The translations under genes were made by a program, and so were the position numbers. Of a stretch of DNA of 32,332 bases, positions 18,374-29,858 are shown one piece after another (the stretch's first letter is position 1; each line of letters starts with the position of its first letter). The notes under the pieces were generated by a model. That model did not search any database and was not told the DNA's origin. It was given only the letters and a program-made list of their open reading frames with translations. The DNA lies in contig JAAAIG010000415.1 of the NCBI GenBank assembly GCA_015852425.1, positions 1 through 32,332 of the forward strand. The letters run 5' to 3'. Source of the DNA: Gryganskiella cystojenkinii. Taxonomy: Eukaryota; Mortierellomycota; Mortierellomycetes; Mortierellales; Mortierellaceae.

Positions 18374-21300
18374 TTAGCACTCGATGATCTGGTTGCCAAA
18401 GAGGAGAGTGTTGACTTTTTCGACATGTTTTTCTTGTTGTGTCAACATTTGGCTCTCCACTTGGACTTGGGCATCGACTCTGGGAGCGGGGCTGGGGGTA
18501 TCATCCGACAGCGAGGCAGATTCCATATCCATATCATCCGACGAGATGGCAGGAGGCGAGGGTGGATCGGCAGTATCGTCTTCCATGACCACGTTTTGCT
18601 GCTCTTGCTGTTGCTGTTGTTGTTGCTGATGCTGCGGTGCGTGCATATGTTGAGGTGGCTGTTGATGTTGAGCTTGGAGTTGTTGAGACTGCTGTGGCTG
18701 TTGGGTCTGGAGAGGAGGAGACTGCATCACCTTGTCCGAGACTTGGAGTGAAGATGCGAGCGCAGCCTGCATCAAGCTCAGAGCTTGAGAGGCACTGAAG
18801 GGGCTTGAGGAGGATGAGGTACTTCCGAAATGAGGGACAGAGCTTTGCATCATGCCCATAGCAACCTGATTGATCTGTTGCTGAGTATGCTGCGGCTGCA
18901 ACTGTTGGGCTTGCTGCTGTTGCTGTTGCTGCTGGTGCTGTTGGTGCTGTTGCTGGTGCTGTTGCTGCTGATGCTGTTGCTGCTGATGCTGTTGTTGATG
19001 GAAATCTTGCTGCTGAGAATGCATCGACTGCTGCTGCTGCTGGGACATATTCTGGTACTGCAACAGATGCGAGTTATCACCTTGGATGATCGGGAACCCA
19101 GCATTACCGTGTGTGGTAGGCGTTGACATTGCTGCGGTCGTTGTCGTTGGAATACTAGTACTGAACTGCATCGTCGGGTCTGTACCAAAACCTCCCGGTC
19201 CTCCTGTAGTCGTACCATCGACCTGGAACATCATCTGATCAATCGGTGCCAACCTCAGGGCCTCGGGCAATTCCAACGGGTTGGCAAAGAATTGTTGTTC
19301 CTGTTGAGGGTCCGATCCACCAAACGCGATCGCAGCCATCGCCACCGCGGTCGAAATATGCGATTGCCACATGGAGCTGAGATTGGCCGGTTTCTTTTCC
19401 TTGTCGTTGCTGCCGCTGGTAGAACTGGATTCCGGCAGGGGCATGGAAAAGTTGCCATAGGGGTGACGCAGTTGAATCGAGGGAGCGGGTCCAGGTCCGT
19501 CCTTGGCGAGTTTGGCTAACCGAGCAGCCTCATAGATGTTGCCGATCGAGGTTGATTGCAGCTGGGTCAGATCAATGAACGGTGCTACAAAGGTCGAAAT
19601 GTCGATAAATGAGGCTGCCATCTCGGTTGGGACAGAGCTTGTCTGTGAGGCAAAGACATCCAGAGCCACAGCAATCAGGGACTCTGCCACGGGGAAGGTC
19701 TTGACAAGCTCATGCGCGGCCTTGACAGTCTTGGACAGACCCGCACGAGTAGTCTCACGGTTACTGGGCGTGGGCGTAATGGCGTTATGGACATGAACGG
19801 TTCCGGCGGCGAGGAGACAGGCCATGCCATAGTAACAGGTATCCCGAAGTTGTCCATGCAACATCAACGAATCCGCGATATGACAGACATTGGTCGCAGC
19901 CGCAGTGCAAATGTTTCGAGACGAGACCAAGAAGTTGGCATCAATCGCTGCAGAATTGACAGGGCGGAGGTAAGGTCGATGCAACATGGTCAGACATGTG
20001 TAATAAAACATGTGCATCAATGCCGTCGGGGGCGAGGGTGGATGATTCGAGTTTGGTGACATGGTATAGGGTGTGTACATCAGCTCGTTCGGCAGAGACA
20101 GGAACCAAGACGTGAGACTATTGTGCAGTTGCGGGAGTTGAGTCCGAGAGATGTCTGCGAGGAAGGCGCCGTTGATCTCCGCCTCAATACAGTGCATGGT
20201 GTTCAAGACGTTGCCCATCTGCATAAAGAGTTTGACGGTCCAGAGTAACCGACAGGAGATGATTCGTTCGGGTTCGTAGGGGTATTCGACCGCATCGTCG
20301 CCGCCGAGTTCTGCAATCCAGTCGTCCGAGGGCATCTGGACATTGTATTCCTTGTCCCGCAAGTTCAACGGTCGTCCAAGGATACCACCACCGAGTCGAT
20401 CTGCAATGTAGACGGCCCACCAGACTCGTTTCCTGACCTCGGCTTCCTCTGGCTCTAGAGGTCCTTGGACATCCTGGCGGTGCAATCCAATATCCTGAGA
20501 AATGGCACGAAAAGATCAAAAAAAAGTCAGTTATGCTGAACACAATATGCTGCACATCATTCCGCAAACTTGGAAATTTTCAAGAACATACATGAGCAAT
20601 GCGAGTCGCCATGCCGGTATAGAGCCATCCTCCGGAATAGTTTCCGACCGCATACTGATGATGGGACATCAACAACAGCGCTTGAACGGTACTGACGCGC
20701 GAGACATGGTACGTCTCATCCAAGATGATTTTGGCTCTATTGAAAAATTTCGTCGAATCCTGACGCACGACAGGATCATCCGAGTACCAACAGGCGTTAC
20801 AAAAGATGGCGTTCAAGATCAAGATCTGGGAGAGGTCCGGTCTCGAGGTGTTGTGGTGTTCCATAAACGTTCGGCGGATGAACATGGGTGCGAACGGATA
20901 CATGTAGCGAAAATAGAGCCCCAAAAGGTTATCCATCTCTGGTTTCGAGGGGAGTTCCCGTTCACTGGTCATTTGGAGAGAATGGGACCAGAGATCACTG
21001 TCGTTCAAATGAGCCATCGGCAGAGGGTCTATTGCATATAACGATTTGGGTAGGTTGATGAGCTCATGGTTGTTTCTCAACGGAAAAAAAAAGGCAAAAA
21101 CTTTTCGGTGCAGGATTCATCGCATAATAGATGACACAACGAAACATCAACTTACAGACACCCTGGCGGTAGCGTGAGCTGAGTTGACAGACATAAAACC
21201 CTGAACTACTGCCATGAAAGCTTTTGACAGGCGAAAATAGAAAAAAAGGGACGATTGAGTTTTCAGTTAGTTTGATGAAAATCAAGCAAGGTTAAGGTTC

Positions 21301-22609
21301 AGGGATCCGTTAATTTTCTCTTTCGTTCGTTGTGGGTGAGGTGAAAAATAAATTGCCGTGACCAAAGGACCACTGAGGAGGGGTGAGTCTGCAATAGAGC
21401 ACACTCAAAAAAGAACAGAACAGAGAGAACAGAAGAAAAAACTCACTGTTGACCGTGACCATCCAAACTCATCGTGCTAACAACAGACTTGAAATCCTCG
21501 TCCTTGTCTTTGCCTTTTGTTGAGGTTCCAGTAGTTCCAGCCGCCGTTGAGGTCGAGGTAGACGTTGACCTGCCCTCTGTATTATTGCGGTTACTGTTAT
21601 TGTTGTTGGATGAAGATAAGTAACGAGGTTCCTCGGGCAAGGGCGAGGGTGATCGAGGATCATCATCGTTTTCCCGAGAGTTCCGCCGTTTTTGCTTATG
21701 CTGTTTGGTCGTTCCTTGATCCTTCGATGACCTCTTCTTGTTCGTATGTAGTGGATTGGAAGCAGATGACGAAAAAGTTCCTGCTGGGCCACCAGAAGAC
21801 GAATCCTTGGGTCGAGAGTGCGACGACTTTCTGGGTTTTGATGAAGACGATGACGAGCTCGGCGCTCCATAGTTGCTGTTGTTGTTGCTTCCGTAATGGT
21901 AGCTATTACCGCTGCCTCCATGATCCGAGTATCCGTAGGAGTAGCCAGGTGAGGGACTAGGACTCATGCTGGACAGACTTGTGGCGCTACTGGCGGACAT
22001 CCTCCGATCTGACAATGAATCGACATAATCTGCTGGCTCCATACCCTCATCCGAGTACACGGATGGAGAAGAGACTGACCCTTGATAACTGCTAGGGTTG
22101 TTGCTATTGCTGTTATTGTAGTTGTTGTGGCGATTGCTGTGCTGTTGATGATTATAATGGGAATTGTATGGTTGGCCGTTGTTGTTGTTACTGCTGTTGT
22201 TATGGTGTTGATGATGACTGCTATTGCCGTGGTGATGACTCTTAGAGGGGCGGTGAGATGAAGAGGATCCAGTATTGTTGTTGTTGTTGTTAGAAGAAGA
22301 GAAGGATGAGGACCGGGCAACGGGTTTTCCTTGAAGACTTTGAGGACTGTTGGTCTTCAAGAACAAGACTTCATCGACTACACACTCGAGACCATGGGTT
22401 GTGCAGCGTGCGCACATGGGTGTTCCTGTGCAGCGAAGTTTTTTACGACGGCAGTTCGTACAGGCTGTTCCGGCCTTGAGTCGTTTCTGACGACCTTCTT
22501 GGCTGAGATCGACTCCTCCACCGCCACCAGGGACGCCAGGTGAGTTGGGAGAAGCCATCGAGATATTGTTGCTGTTGTTGTTGATGATGAGGTCGGGAGG
22601 GGAAGACAT
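18374..22609 (-). CDS. Zn(II)2Cys6 fungal transcription factor, about 1,255-1,270 aa
   Basis: Exons 22609-21447, 21075-20592 and 20494-18374 join in phase; an optional 45-nt exon at about 21212-21168 also keeps frame. Residues 50-76 form the binuclear zinc cluster C-x2-C-x6-C-x5-C-x2-C-x6-C (CTNCRRKKLRC...MCARC...EC) for DNA binding. A long Ser/Asn/His-rich linker follows. The second and third exons carry the fungal-specific transcription factor domain (FRYMYPFAPMFIRRTF, then RIAHDIGLHRQDV and EEAEVRKRVWWAVYIADR, GRPLNL). The C-terminus is very Gln/His-rich (about 1030-1190), probably an activation domain, and ends in an acidic stretch. These factors are nuclear and usually control metabolism. 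The target genes cannot be read here, and no regulated gene cluster is seen next to it. Confidence 0.9.
18893..19047 (-). repeat. CAG/CAA-CAT coding repeat (poly-Gln/His)
   Basis: On the plus strand, ctg-ttg-atg repeats; they encode QQQQH-type runs in the transcription factor. A second shorter run lies at about 18598-18640. Such triplet tracts vary in length between strains. Confidence 0.85.
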
Positions 22610-24478
22610 GGGCTGTAGGCTAGGATGAGAAAAACAGGGCGGTGAGTGAGGGATCCTACAACAGTTGGAAGGCGAGGTTCTCTTGTTGTCTTTGTTCCTG
22701 AGGTGAGAGACGTAACGCGAATGAGTGCGTGGAGAGGTGATTTCTGTTCGATTTGTGGGGAGTGAAAGAAACGAAGGAAAAAAAAAAGAGGAAAGTAAGG
22801 AGTTCGTTCAGAGCGAAAAAGTGGGGGGTGACTTTGCTTGCTTGCGCCCTATTCTCGTTCTTTTTGGTTGTCCGTTGCGTGCGAAATTATTTTTTGTGAG
22901 AAGAAAGGGGGGATTAAACTCTCGGCTCGCATTTTGCTCTTATGGAGAAGTGAGCCGAATGAATTGAACAATTGAATAAAGATCTTTTTTATGGTGGAGA
23001 AATACAACCGAACAAACAAACTGCTGTAGCATGTGCTAGCGACGGGAGCACAAATAAGTTCCCTACTGGACAGAAGGCATTATTGATCTTTATTTCCATT
23101 GATCGATGGGCAAGACAGGGCAAACAGGGGTCAGAGTGAAATGAAAATCCGAAATCGGCACGCGAGAAGGACGATTTCAACGTGCATGGCAACTCTTTGT
23201 CGCAGGCAGACTGCAATGTAGAGAAGAAAGTTACGCTTTTTGAATGTCTTACTGAGTGTTCTCTTTTGAACCAAGGATAGCCAACTTAGAGGATGCCAGA
23301 TCGCATTTTCTGCATCCAGAAATGGGCTCATTTCTCCACCCACCATTTCTTTTTCCTCCACTTCCTTTCGAACCAGCCCTCCATTACGTAGTCCTGTTGA
23401 GCAAGAAAATTAAAGGTTGTAAAGTGAAATGTTTGACTGCAAGGATGAATGAGCTTTCTTGGCTCTACCTTGACGTGAAGATTTCTTGTCATTTGATCCC
23501 CAACAGAATACCCCATCGTATATCTCACGTTTTAATTTTTTTTTTTCGACAGGGGAAGACGTGGTGGAGGATCCAAGGAAAGATTCTCAAACGTGGGGTG
23601 GATCATTTGCACATGCTACCACCCGTTGTGCAACGGGAAAGACGGTCGCACAGGGCGCTTTTTGATCCAAGCCTTGGACGTTTTGTTGACCATGTTCTTC
23701 GGAATAATTCTTGGGTGATGGGAGGCAGGTCATCCCGGAAAGGGACAACAAACAAGCAAATCAAACAAAAACAAAAAAGCAAGGTAGAAACGGATCGGCA
23801 CGATCGATGGAATGACATAAAAAAGGAAGAGGGGGTGAGAGTTTCTGCGGTGATAGTAAAGTCGCCTGTCCAGAGAGTGAGAGAGGATGAGAACGGAAAG
23901 ACGATGTGTCGGTCTCTAAAAGAAGGCGCCGAAAGAGTCCTCCCATCCTCTCCCGCTCTCTCCCCTATACGGCATGAAAGAACGAGCTTGTTTATCTTTT
24001 GGTGGCGAGGTGGTGGCGAAGCTTTTCTGAGCCGCTTTGGTACCTGGAAGCGAGAGTGTCCAAAATGTGACGATATTCATTTTGTGCGAGCAACGTAAAT
24101 TCGAGTGCCTGCATGGAATTTGTGCGCCTTCCGAATTTGGGCGACAATACAAAGAACCTACCAGAAATTTTTTCAGCCTGCTTACACACTGCGGAAGCAA
24201 CTGGAACATTTTTTCGATATGACAAATGCGGTGGCGACGCAAGTGTCTCTGTTGACGCGTTCCTGAGCTTGCTAATCAAAAAGATGACGAACATGGTAAC
24301 CGCAGTCCACAGGCACAGTTCTTTCTCTTTTTCCTACGTTTTCATATAAAAGGATATCTGCTTCCAGTCTGGAGAAAATCATTTCTGTTCGATAATACCT
24401 CTCTCTCTGTTCACTTCAATACCTCAATTCCTAACCCAGCTCTCAACACATCTCCTTTCCACAATAATCACACCCAAC
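22610..24478. other. 1.9-kb intergenic region, divergent promoters, no supported gene
   Basis: Lies between the divergent starts of the transcription factor and the BAG gene. A 280-codon open frame (23256-24098, plus) exists but has no recognisable domain and reads like chance sequence. Purine- or pyrimidine-rich tracts dominate at 22680-22960. Nothing like a tRNA or a known RNA was found. Confidence 0.5.
24345..24353 (+). promoter_or_regulatory. TATA box of the BAG-domain gene
   Basis: TATAAAAGG at 24345-24353, about 125 bp before the start codon, followed by a CT-rich leader (ctctctctgttcact near 24400). A strong TATA in a fungal promoter fits an inducible or stress gene, which agrees with a co-chaperone. 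Confidence 0.6.
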
Positions 24479-26371
24479 ATGTACTCATATTTTACCCACC
24501 CCGCGGCATCATCCTCCCGTCGCCAGCACTACCATCACAAACATCAGCACCAGCCAGTCTACTTTCAACCCAGTTATGCTGCCACTTCTGCCATCTCTGA
24601 CGATGAGGACTTGATCGATGAGGAAGAACAACTTCTCTTGGCCGCCCTCGAACGCAAACGTCAACAGAAGCAGGCTCGTCAGCAGTATCTCCTCGAACAG
24701 GAACATCTGCAGCAACTCGCGGTCCAGCGCCGTCAGCAACAACTGATCAACCAGGAGCGAGCCCTTCAGCAGCAGCGCCGTCTGGCTAATGCTCGTGCCG
24801 TCCAGGCTCAGTATGAGGCCGAGCAAGAGGCCATCCGCCAGTACAAGAAGCAACATGAGGAACAGCGTAACCAAGTCATTCTCGAGCATCTCTTCCTCCA
24901 GCACCTTCAAGAACAACAGGAACGTGCCGTCGCTGCTCAGCATGCCCAGGCCAAGGCCAGGGCTGAAGCCATCCAACGTCAAAAGATCCAGCAGCAGCAG
25001 CAGCAGCGCCAGCGCCAACTTGCTCTCGAGGAGGCGGCGCGTCAGAGCAAGGCTGTCGAAACCGAAAAGAAGGACGTGCATGATGATGAGGAGGAAATCT
25101 TGGCGGCGCTCTTGAACGCCATCTTCTTCCCTCAGAACCAAGTCAACCGCCAGGTATGCACCCAGAGCCAGGGTGAGAATGCCTGCAATCGTCGTCAACT
25201 GTGCCTTGAGCAAAAGCAAAAGGAAGCTGCCGCTGCCGCCGCCGAGCACGCCAAGAAGGAACGCGAAGCCAAGGAATCGAAGCTCAAGGAACAGGAGCAG
25301 CTAGCCAAGAAGGCCACCAGCAAGTCCTCAACTGAAAGTGATCACGAGGATCTGATCGGTAACTACTTCCAGACTTTCCCCGAGATCAAGGCCATGGTCG
25401 AAGCTGCGCTTGGTGCCGAGATCGAGTCTTCCTCTTCCCCTCGCTGCTGTCGCAGTACCGGCTATGCAGCCCCTGCATGTGCCTCCAAGAATTTCACGAA
25501 GGCCAACACACCTTCCTCGACCCATTCCTCGCCTGAGCTCCGAGCCACCGATATCCTGCGTCAGCGTCAGCAACGCCAGAACGAGCAAAAGCTGTCGTTG
25601 CATGAGAAGCACTCGGAATTGAACCTGATCGAGTCGACCTTGGATGACTTGTCCCGAGAATTGAACAATATTGTGGCGAGCGAGGAGCATGAGCAGGCGA
25701 AGAAGCAAGTCCTGCATAACGAGGAGAATGTCACCCGGGCCATGGTCAAGATCGATGCCGTCATGAGTGAAGGCGATCTCTCGGTTCGTGCACGCAGAAA
25801 GGAGTTGATCAAGAAGTCGCAGGCTCTGTTGGATCTTGTCGATGAATTCAAGAACCGAGAGGGAACCGATGGTAAGAAGGCGGTCTTGAATGCCGGCCCG
25901 GTCTCGGAAGCTGAGGTCTTGGCTGCCGTCGGTGCCACCTCCACGACTGGTATTGAGCCAACTGCCGTCGTTGTCGAGTCTTCTGCTGAGGTCGAGGATT
26001 TCGATGCCCCTTCGGATATTGAGTCTCTTCCTGATACCACTACCACCGCTCCCACTGATAACGATGCCGTTGTGGAGGCCGAGCCCATTGATGAGGAGGA
26101 CGACGATGAATCCGTCGTGCCTTATAATGTCCAAGATACACCTGTTACGGTTGCTGAGAATGCTGCCACCGTCAACCAGGACGAAGTAGAGGCCGACGTT
26201 GTCGAGTCCGAGTCTGAGGATCAGGTGTCAGTCCCAGAATCCGTTCCTGCTCCCTCTTCAGCCACTGCGGCATCTTTGCCCGTGGAGTATCAATCCAAAG
26301 ATGATGAAAACGCTGCCCATGAAGTCGCCAAGTCTGACTCGGATGACTTTGAGCTTGTGGCTTCTCATTAA
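24479..26371 (+). CDS. BAG-domain co-chaperone with long Gln-rich coiled coil, 630 aa
   Basis: Single exon, start MYSYFTHPAA after CCCAACATG. Residues about 45-205 are a Gln/Arg/Glu/Ala-rich coiled coil (QQYLLEQEHLQQL and similar). A short Cys-containing stretch (about 228-245, CTQSQGENACNRRQLC) and a second charged helix follow. Residues about 372-457 match a BAG domain: LNLIESTLDDLSRELNNI, then EENVTRAMVKIDAVMSEGDL, RARRKELIKKSQALLDLVDE. BAG domains bind the Hsp70 ATPase domain and release ADP. The C-terminal 165 residues are acidic and Val/Ala/Thr-rich, ending DSDDFELVASH. Many BAG proteins have a ubiquitin-like domain; none is seen here. Probably cytosolic Hsp70 regulation under stress; the coiled coil suggests self-association or client binding. 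Confidence 0.8.
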   Translation: MYSYFTHPAASSSRRQHYHHKHQHQPVYFQPSYAATSAISDDEDLIDEEEQLLLAALERKRQQKQARQQYLLEQEHLQQLAVQRRQQQLINQERALQQQRRLANARAVQAQYEAEQEAIRQYKKQHEEQRNQVILEHLFLQHLQEQQERAVAAQHAQAKARAEAIQRQKIQQQQQQRQRQLALEEAARQSKAVETEKKDVHDDEEEILAALLNAIFFPQNQVNRQVCTQSQGENACNRRQLCLEQKQKEAAAAAAEHAKKEREAKESKLKEQEQLAKKATSKSSTESDHEDLIGNYFQTFPEIKAMVEAALGAEIESSSSPRCCRSTGYAAPACASKNFTKANTPSSTHSSPELRATDILRQRQQRQNEQKLSLHEKHSELNLIESTLDDLSRELNNIVASEEHEQAKKQVLHNEENVTRAMVKIDAVMSEGDLSVRARRKELIKKSQALLDLVDEFKNREGTDGKKAVLNAGPVSEAEVLAAVGATSTTGIEPTAVVVESSAEVEDFDAPSDIESLPDTTTTAPTDNDAVVEAEPIDEEDDDESVVPYNVQDTPVTVAENAATVNQDEVEADVVESESEDQVSVPESVPAPSSATAASLPVEYQSKDDENAAHEVAKSDSDDFELVASH

Positions 26372-26992
26372 TGAAAAAGATGAATATAGAAACAGGGCAT
26401 TGCCCCATGTTTTAGTATTTGAGTATTTCAGTGCATATCCGCAACACCATTTCTCTAGAAAAAAAACTATTAAATATTCTCCAAAATAAAAAAATAAAAA
26501 CTAGCTATGTGTTGTGCCGAAACTGTAATGAATTTTTTTGTGAGATATCCAGACTCAAAAACATTGGATGCCAGGAATTGCACTTTAGAGAGCTCTAAAA
26601 GTGAGGACATTGAAGAAATAAGCACATTTACGTGCACATTTTGCTGGGCCAAGCTCGAGCTCCCTAGAAGAGGGAGTTGCAGGAAAGGAGAGTAATAAAA
26701 GGTGAGGTGATAACGCGGCTGTTAAGTTCTTTTTCTTTGTCGCATGGTGAGTCGTTCATAGAGTGGGAAAGTTGGAAGCACAAAACGATGTAGAAGGAGC
26801 ATGGCAGTCCATACAGCAGAACAATAACAGCAAACACATGTAGTCAAAGTCTTTTTTTTTGGTTCCAACAAATGGATCAACAAAAGAGGATCACAACCGA
26901 ATAAACGGTTGCTTCCGATTGTAGTCCGTTTTTTTATTATGATACACTGCTCATCTTTCAATAAGCGATGCACGACGGATCGATTAAAGGAT
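26372..26992. other. Intergenic between convergent genes; no gene
   Basis: 3' flanks of the BAG gene and RPP0. A/T-rich, with A-runs (26459-26500) that may contain poly(A) sites. A short plus open frame at 26507-26695 (CCAETVMNFF...) has no support. Confidence 0.55.
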
Positions 26993-28224
26993 TTAATCGA
27001 AGAGACCGAATCCCATATCGTCATCGGACTCCTCCTTCTCCTCAACCTTCTCCTCGACCTTGGCGGAGGAGGAAGCGGCAGCGGCAGCGGGGGCAGCGGC
27101 AACAGCGAAAGCGGAGGGATCGGCGAGGTAAGCCTTGACCTGTTCATTATCAATTTTCCAACATTGAGAAAGACAAAAAGAGTTAGTTTTCGATTCGATT
27201 CTCGTCAGCGGTAAGAGAGGAACGAAGTTCAAAGAGAGGAAAGGGTATTCAGGAACCATCAGGAAAAAATTAGAGTGTTTGATTATCTCGTCACAGCCGT
27301 TTAACGGGCTACAATAAGTTTTTCATCACACGGCTCGAACACAGCAAAAGAAACCCACAAAGCGCATGGAAAACATGACGAGAATAGTGCAGAGATAAAA
27401 ATAATAACAAAAAGGATTCAACAAAAGATCCAAACAATTACCTTCTCGGCACCGGGGAAAGTGTACTCGGTGGCGATGGAAACGGCCAACAAGTTCTTGT
27501 AGGAGTTGATGATCGAGTGAGGGACAGAGGCAACGGTGGGGTAACCGATCTGGAGGGAGATGGCGGCAATGTTCTTGATACCAGCAACGAAGTTGGCAAG
27601 AAGGGTCTCCTCCTCAATGTCGAGGACGGAGGGGTGGAAGACGGTACCCTGGTCGTAGACCTGGATGACGTTCAAACCGTAGGTGAAGGGAGAGATGTTC
27701 AACATGTTCAAGAGAGCAGCCTCGGAGGCACCGACACGCATGCCGACCTTGATCAAGTGGACCTCGTTGATGATCTCAATGGTACCACGGGCAATCTTGG
27801 TGGGGACACCCAAAGCCTGGAAGAAGGAGGTCTTACCGGGCTCCATACCGGTGTTACCGGCGGGGATGAAGACATCAACGGGGGCGAGAGCACCAGCCTT
27901 GGCGGGGGCCTTGACACGGTTGGTGAGAACCTTGTCACGGATGGTCTTCAAGTCGTTGTTGGTGAAAACGAAACCGATGTTACCACGGACGGAGGGCATG
28001 AGCTTCTCGTAGTCGGGGTTCTCGGCCTGGAGAATACGGATGGCGCGACGGACCATGGTGTTCTTACCCATGAGGATCTTGGCCTCACCACGGAGAGCCT
28101 TACGGACCTCGTGCATCTGGTTGGAACCGACATTGTCAACGTTGACAATGAAGATGGAGCTGTACTCAGACAAGTAAGTCTTGAGCTTCTGGAAGTATTG
28201 TTCCTTTTTGCCTGCCTTCGACAT
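26993..28224 (-). CDS. RPP0: 60S acidic ribosomal protein P0 (uL10), 2 exons, 309 aa
   Basis: Exons 28224-27442 and 27139-26993 join at AAG|GTAATT ... AACAG|GTC in phase 0. Typical P0 sequence: [20 protein letters not shown], then [37 protein letters not shown] and [20 protein letters not shown]. Exon 2 encodes the hinge and the P-protein tail, Ala-rich, then [14 protein letters not shown], the conserved stalk end that contacts elongation factors. P0 is the base of the large-subunit stalk and binds P1/P2 dimers. The 302-nt intron splits body from tail. Codon use is strongly biased (nearly all C or G at third positions), fitting high expression; this bias also makes a long shadow frame on the other strand. 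It is divergent from APC10, 447 bp away. Confidence 0.97.
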
Positions 28225-28671
28225 GATGATAAGTGTTCGAGGGATTTAAAGGTCTAATGGTGATTACAATAAAAGATGATCCATGGGTAAGTTGATTGTG
28301 TCCCTTATTTTTCATTTTTCCATGGTTCCTGCATCGGGTAATGTGGTCCAACGCATCCAATGCCATTGCCATGCTCGTTTGGTTGGAAAGCGATATCCCA
28401 ATGGTTGGATGTCCTTGGAATGACGGATGGATGGATGCGATTGCCGGATTGAACAGATGGATCGATGGCGTGTCTGGATCACATACCAAGTGAGAGAGGA
28501 TTCAACAGATCCTTTGCTGACTTGCCGCAGGCTTTTATTCAAAAAATTATTCGATCGGTGGCTTAGCCAGAGAACGTCGATTTTTGGTGGCAAATCAAGA
28601 AAAAGTTGAGCTTACTTTCGTTCGAGACAGCACCATCACCACCACCACATTCAAGGTCACAGCACATCCCC
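28225..28671. promoter_or_regulatory. Divergent promoter region of RPP0 and APC10
   Basis: 447 bp between the two start codons. Contains short repeats of gatggatg (about 28425-28465). No TATA box of the strict type is seen on either side. No gene inside. Confidence 0.4.
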
Positions 28672-29590
28672 ATGGAGGACGAGAACGAGGGCAGACCAGA
28701 GGAGGTCATTCCACCCGTCGCTCAACCCGGAAGACACCCCGATGTCGAATGCGCGGACCTGCGTGAAATCAGCTCATTTGGCTCCTGGACAGCTTCCACA
28801 TCTCTCACGGGCCACAGCATCAATAACATTCTTGACAAGAACGTTGACACCTATTGGCAGTATGTTCTTTTGACTTGTTTCTATTACCTCCATGGGAACA
28901 CGTGTTTGCCCTTGTTTTCACTTTCACTCATTGGTATTGGTCAACTCCGTCCTTTGCACTGGCTCATATAGGTCCTGCGGTCCCCAGCCTCATACGATCG
29001 ACATCAAGTTCACAAAGAAGAAACGCGTCGTCAAAGTCTCTGTCTACATGAACTTTCCTCAGGATGAAAGTTACACCGCCTGTCGATTCAGTGTTCGTGG
29101 AGGACCCTCGGAATATGACGTTCAAGAGTTGACTTTTGTGGATTTGCCCCAGATCACGGGTTGGACCCATATCAGTTTGGAGGACCCACCTGGCAGGTAT
29201 GGCGTAGCATGTGTGAAATAACCCGTGGTGCCAGGAAAGCTTAGTTTCATTTCCAGGGTATGGACGATGCGAATCAAATTAATCATCTTCAGTTCCTGTT
29301 ACCTTTCGCAACCAGTGGTCAAGCACCGGCGTTTTTGGCCTTGCAGTTTGCGATCCTCTCGAATCATCTTGGTGGCAAGGACACGCAGATGCGTCAGCTC
29401 AGACTCTATTCTGCGAGAACGTAGGATATCCACGAATCGTATGCCGCTCCTGCTTGTTAAGTTGAACTACATATTAACTACACGCCGCACGACCCCTTTT
29501 TCCCGTTCTGACAATAGGTCCGAGTCGCAGTACGAGGACGACATGGACTTTCAACATGAGCAAATTCGACCTTATCTGATACTTCGATGA
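28672..29590 (+). CDS. APC10: Anaphase-promoting complex subunit 10 (Doc1), 4 exons, 221 aa
   Basis: Exons 28672-28859, 28972-29212, 29257-29420 and 29518-29590 (666 nt). Diagnostic parts: LREISSFGSWTASTSLTGHS, NVDTYWQ|SCGPQPHTIDIKF, ITGWTHISLE and FLALQFAILSNHLGGKDTQM, MRQLRLYSA, the Doc domain of APC10. The C-terminus ends YLILR; the family usually ends in Ile-Arg, which docks on an APC/C TPR subunit, so Leu-Arg is a conservative variant. APC10 helps the APC/C bind destruction-box substrates in mitosis. Exon 2-3 junction: the obvious donor CAG|GTATGG breaks frame with the CAG|GGT acceptor, while TGT|GTGAAA at 29213 restores it but leaves a 44-nt intron (or 82 nt with a CTTCAG acceptor). This junction is the least certain part. 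Confidence 0.88.
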
Positions 29591-29858
29591 AAAATCTCTC
29601 TTTCACATCGTATACTACGTCTCATCACGAAGATGAACTATTCGCCGTCACCACAACGTGCTCTAGGTCGAATCCTGTCAGAGTATCAATAGGCTCCAAT
29701 TAGTCGTCCCCTTCGCTTCTCATCGCTTTATCGAGCTCGGCAACATTCATACTAGTAAGCAGCACGAGCAGCTCTGCGCCCAAGTTTTCAAAAAAATGCT
29801 GAATATATCGTGTTTTTTTTAATATGCAAGATGTTGTGATTTGTATCGACTCTTTTCT
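29591..29858. other. Short convergent intergenic region
   Basis: 3' flanks of APC10 and YTM1. T-run gttttttttaa at about 29812-29821. No gene. Confidence 0.55.

Noticed and set aside
20502..21041. 179-codon plus-strand frame
   Set aside because: Antisense of the transcription-factor domain exon.
23256..24098. 280-codon plus-strand open frame in the intergenic region
   Set aside because: No recognisable domain, mixed basic and low-complexity stretches, no leader or conserved features; most likely chance.
24509..25249. 246-codon minus-strand Leu-rich frame
   Set aside because: Antisense of the Gln-rich coiled coil of the BAG gene (CAG read as CTG).
25328..26134. 268-codon minus-strand frame
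   Set aside because: Antisense of the BAG-domain coding region, no domain of its own.
27517..28257. 246-codon plus-strand frame opposite RPP0
   Set aside because: Shadow of the strongly biased RPP0 codons; Gly/Asp/Val/Leu-rich with no domain, and RPP0 is certain.
29655..29690. ggtcgaatcctg, resembling a tRNA B box
   Set aside because: No matching A box or acceptor stem within tRNA distance.
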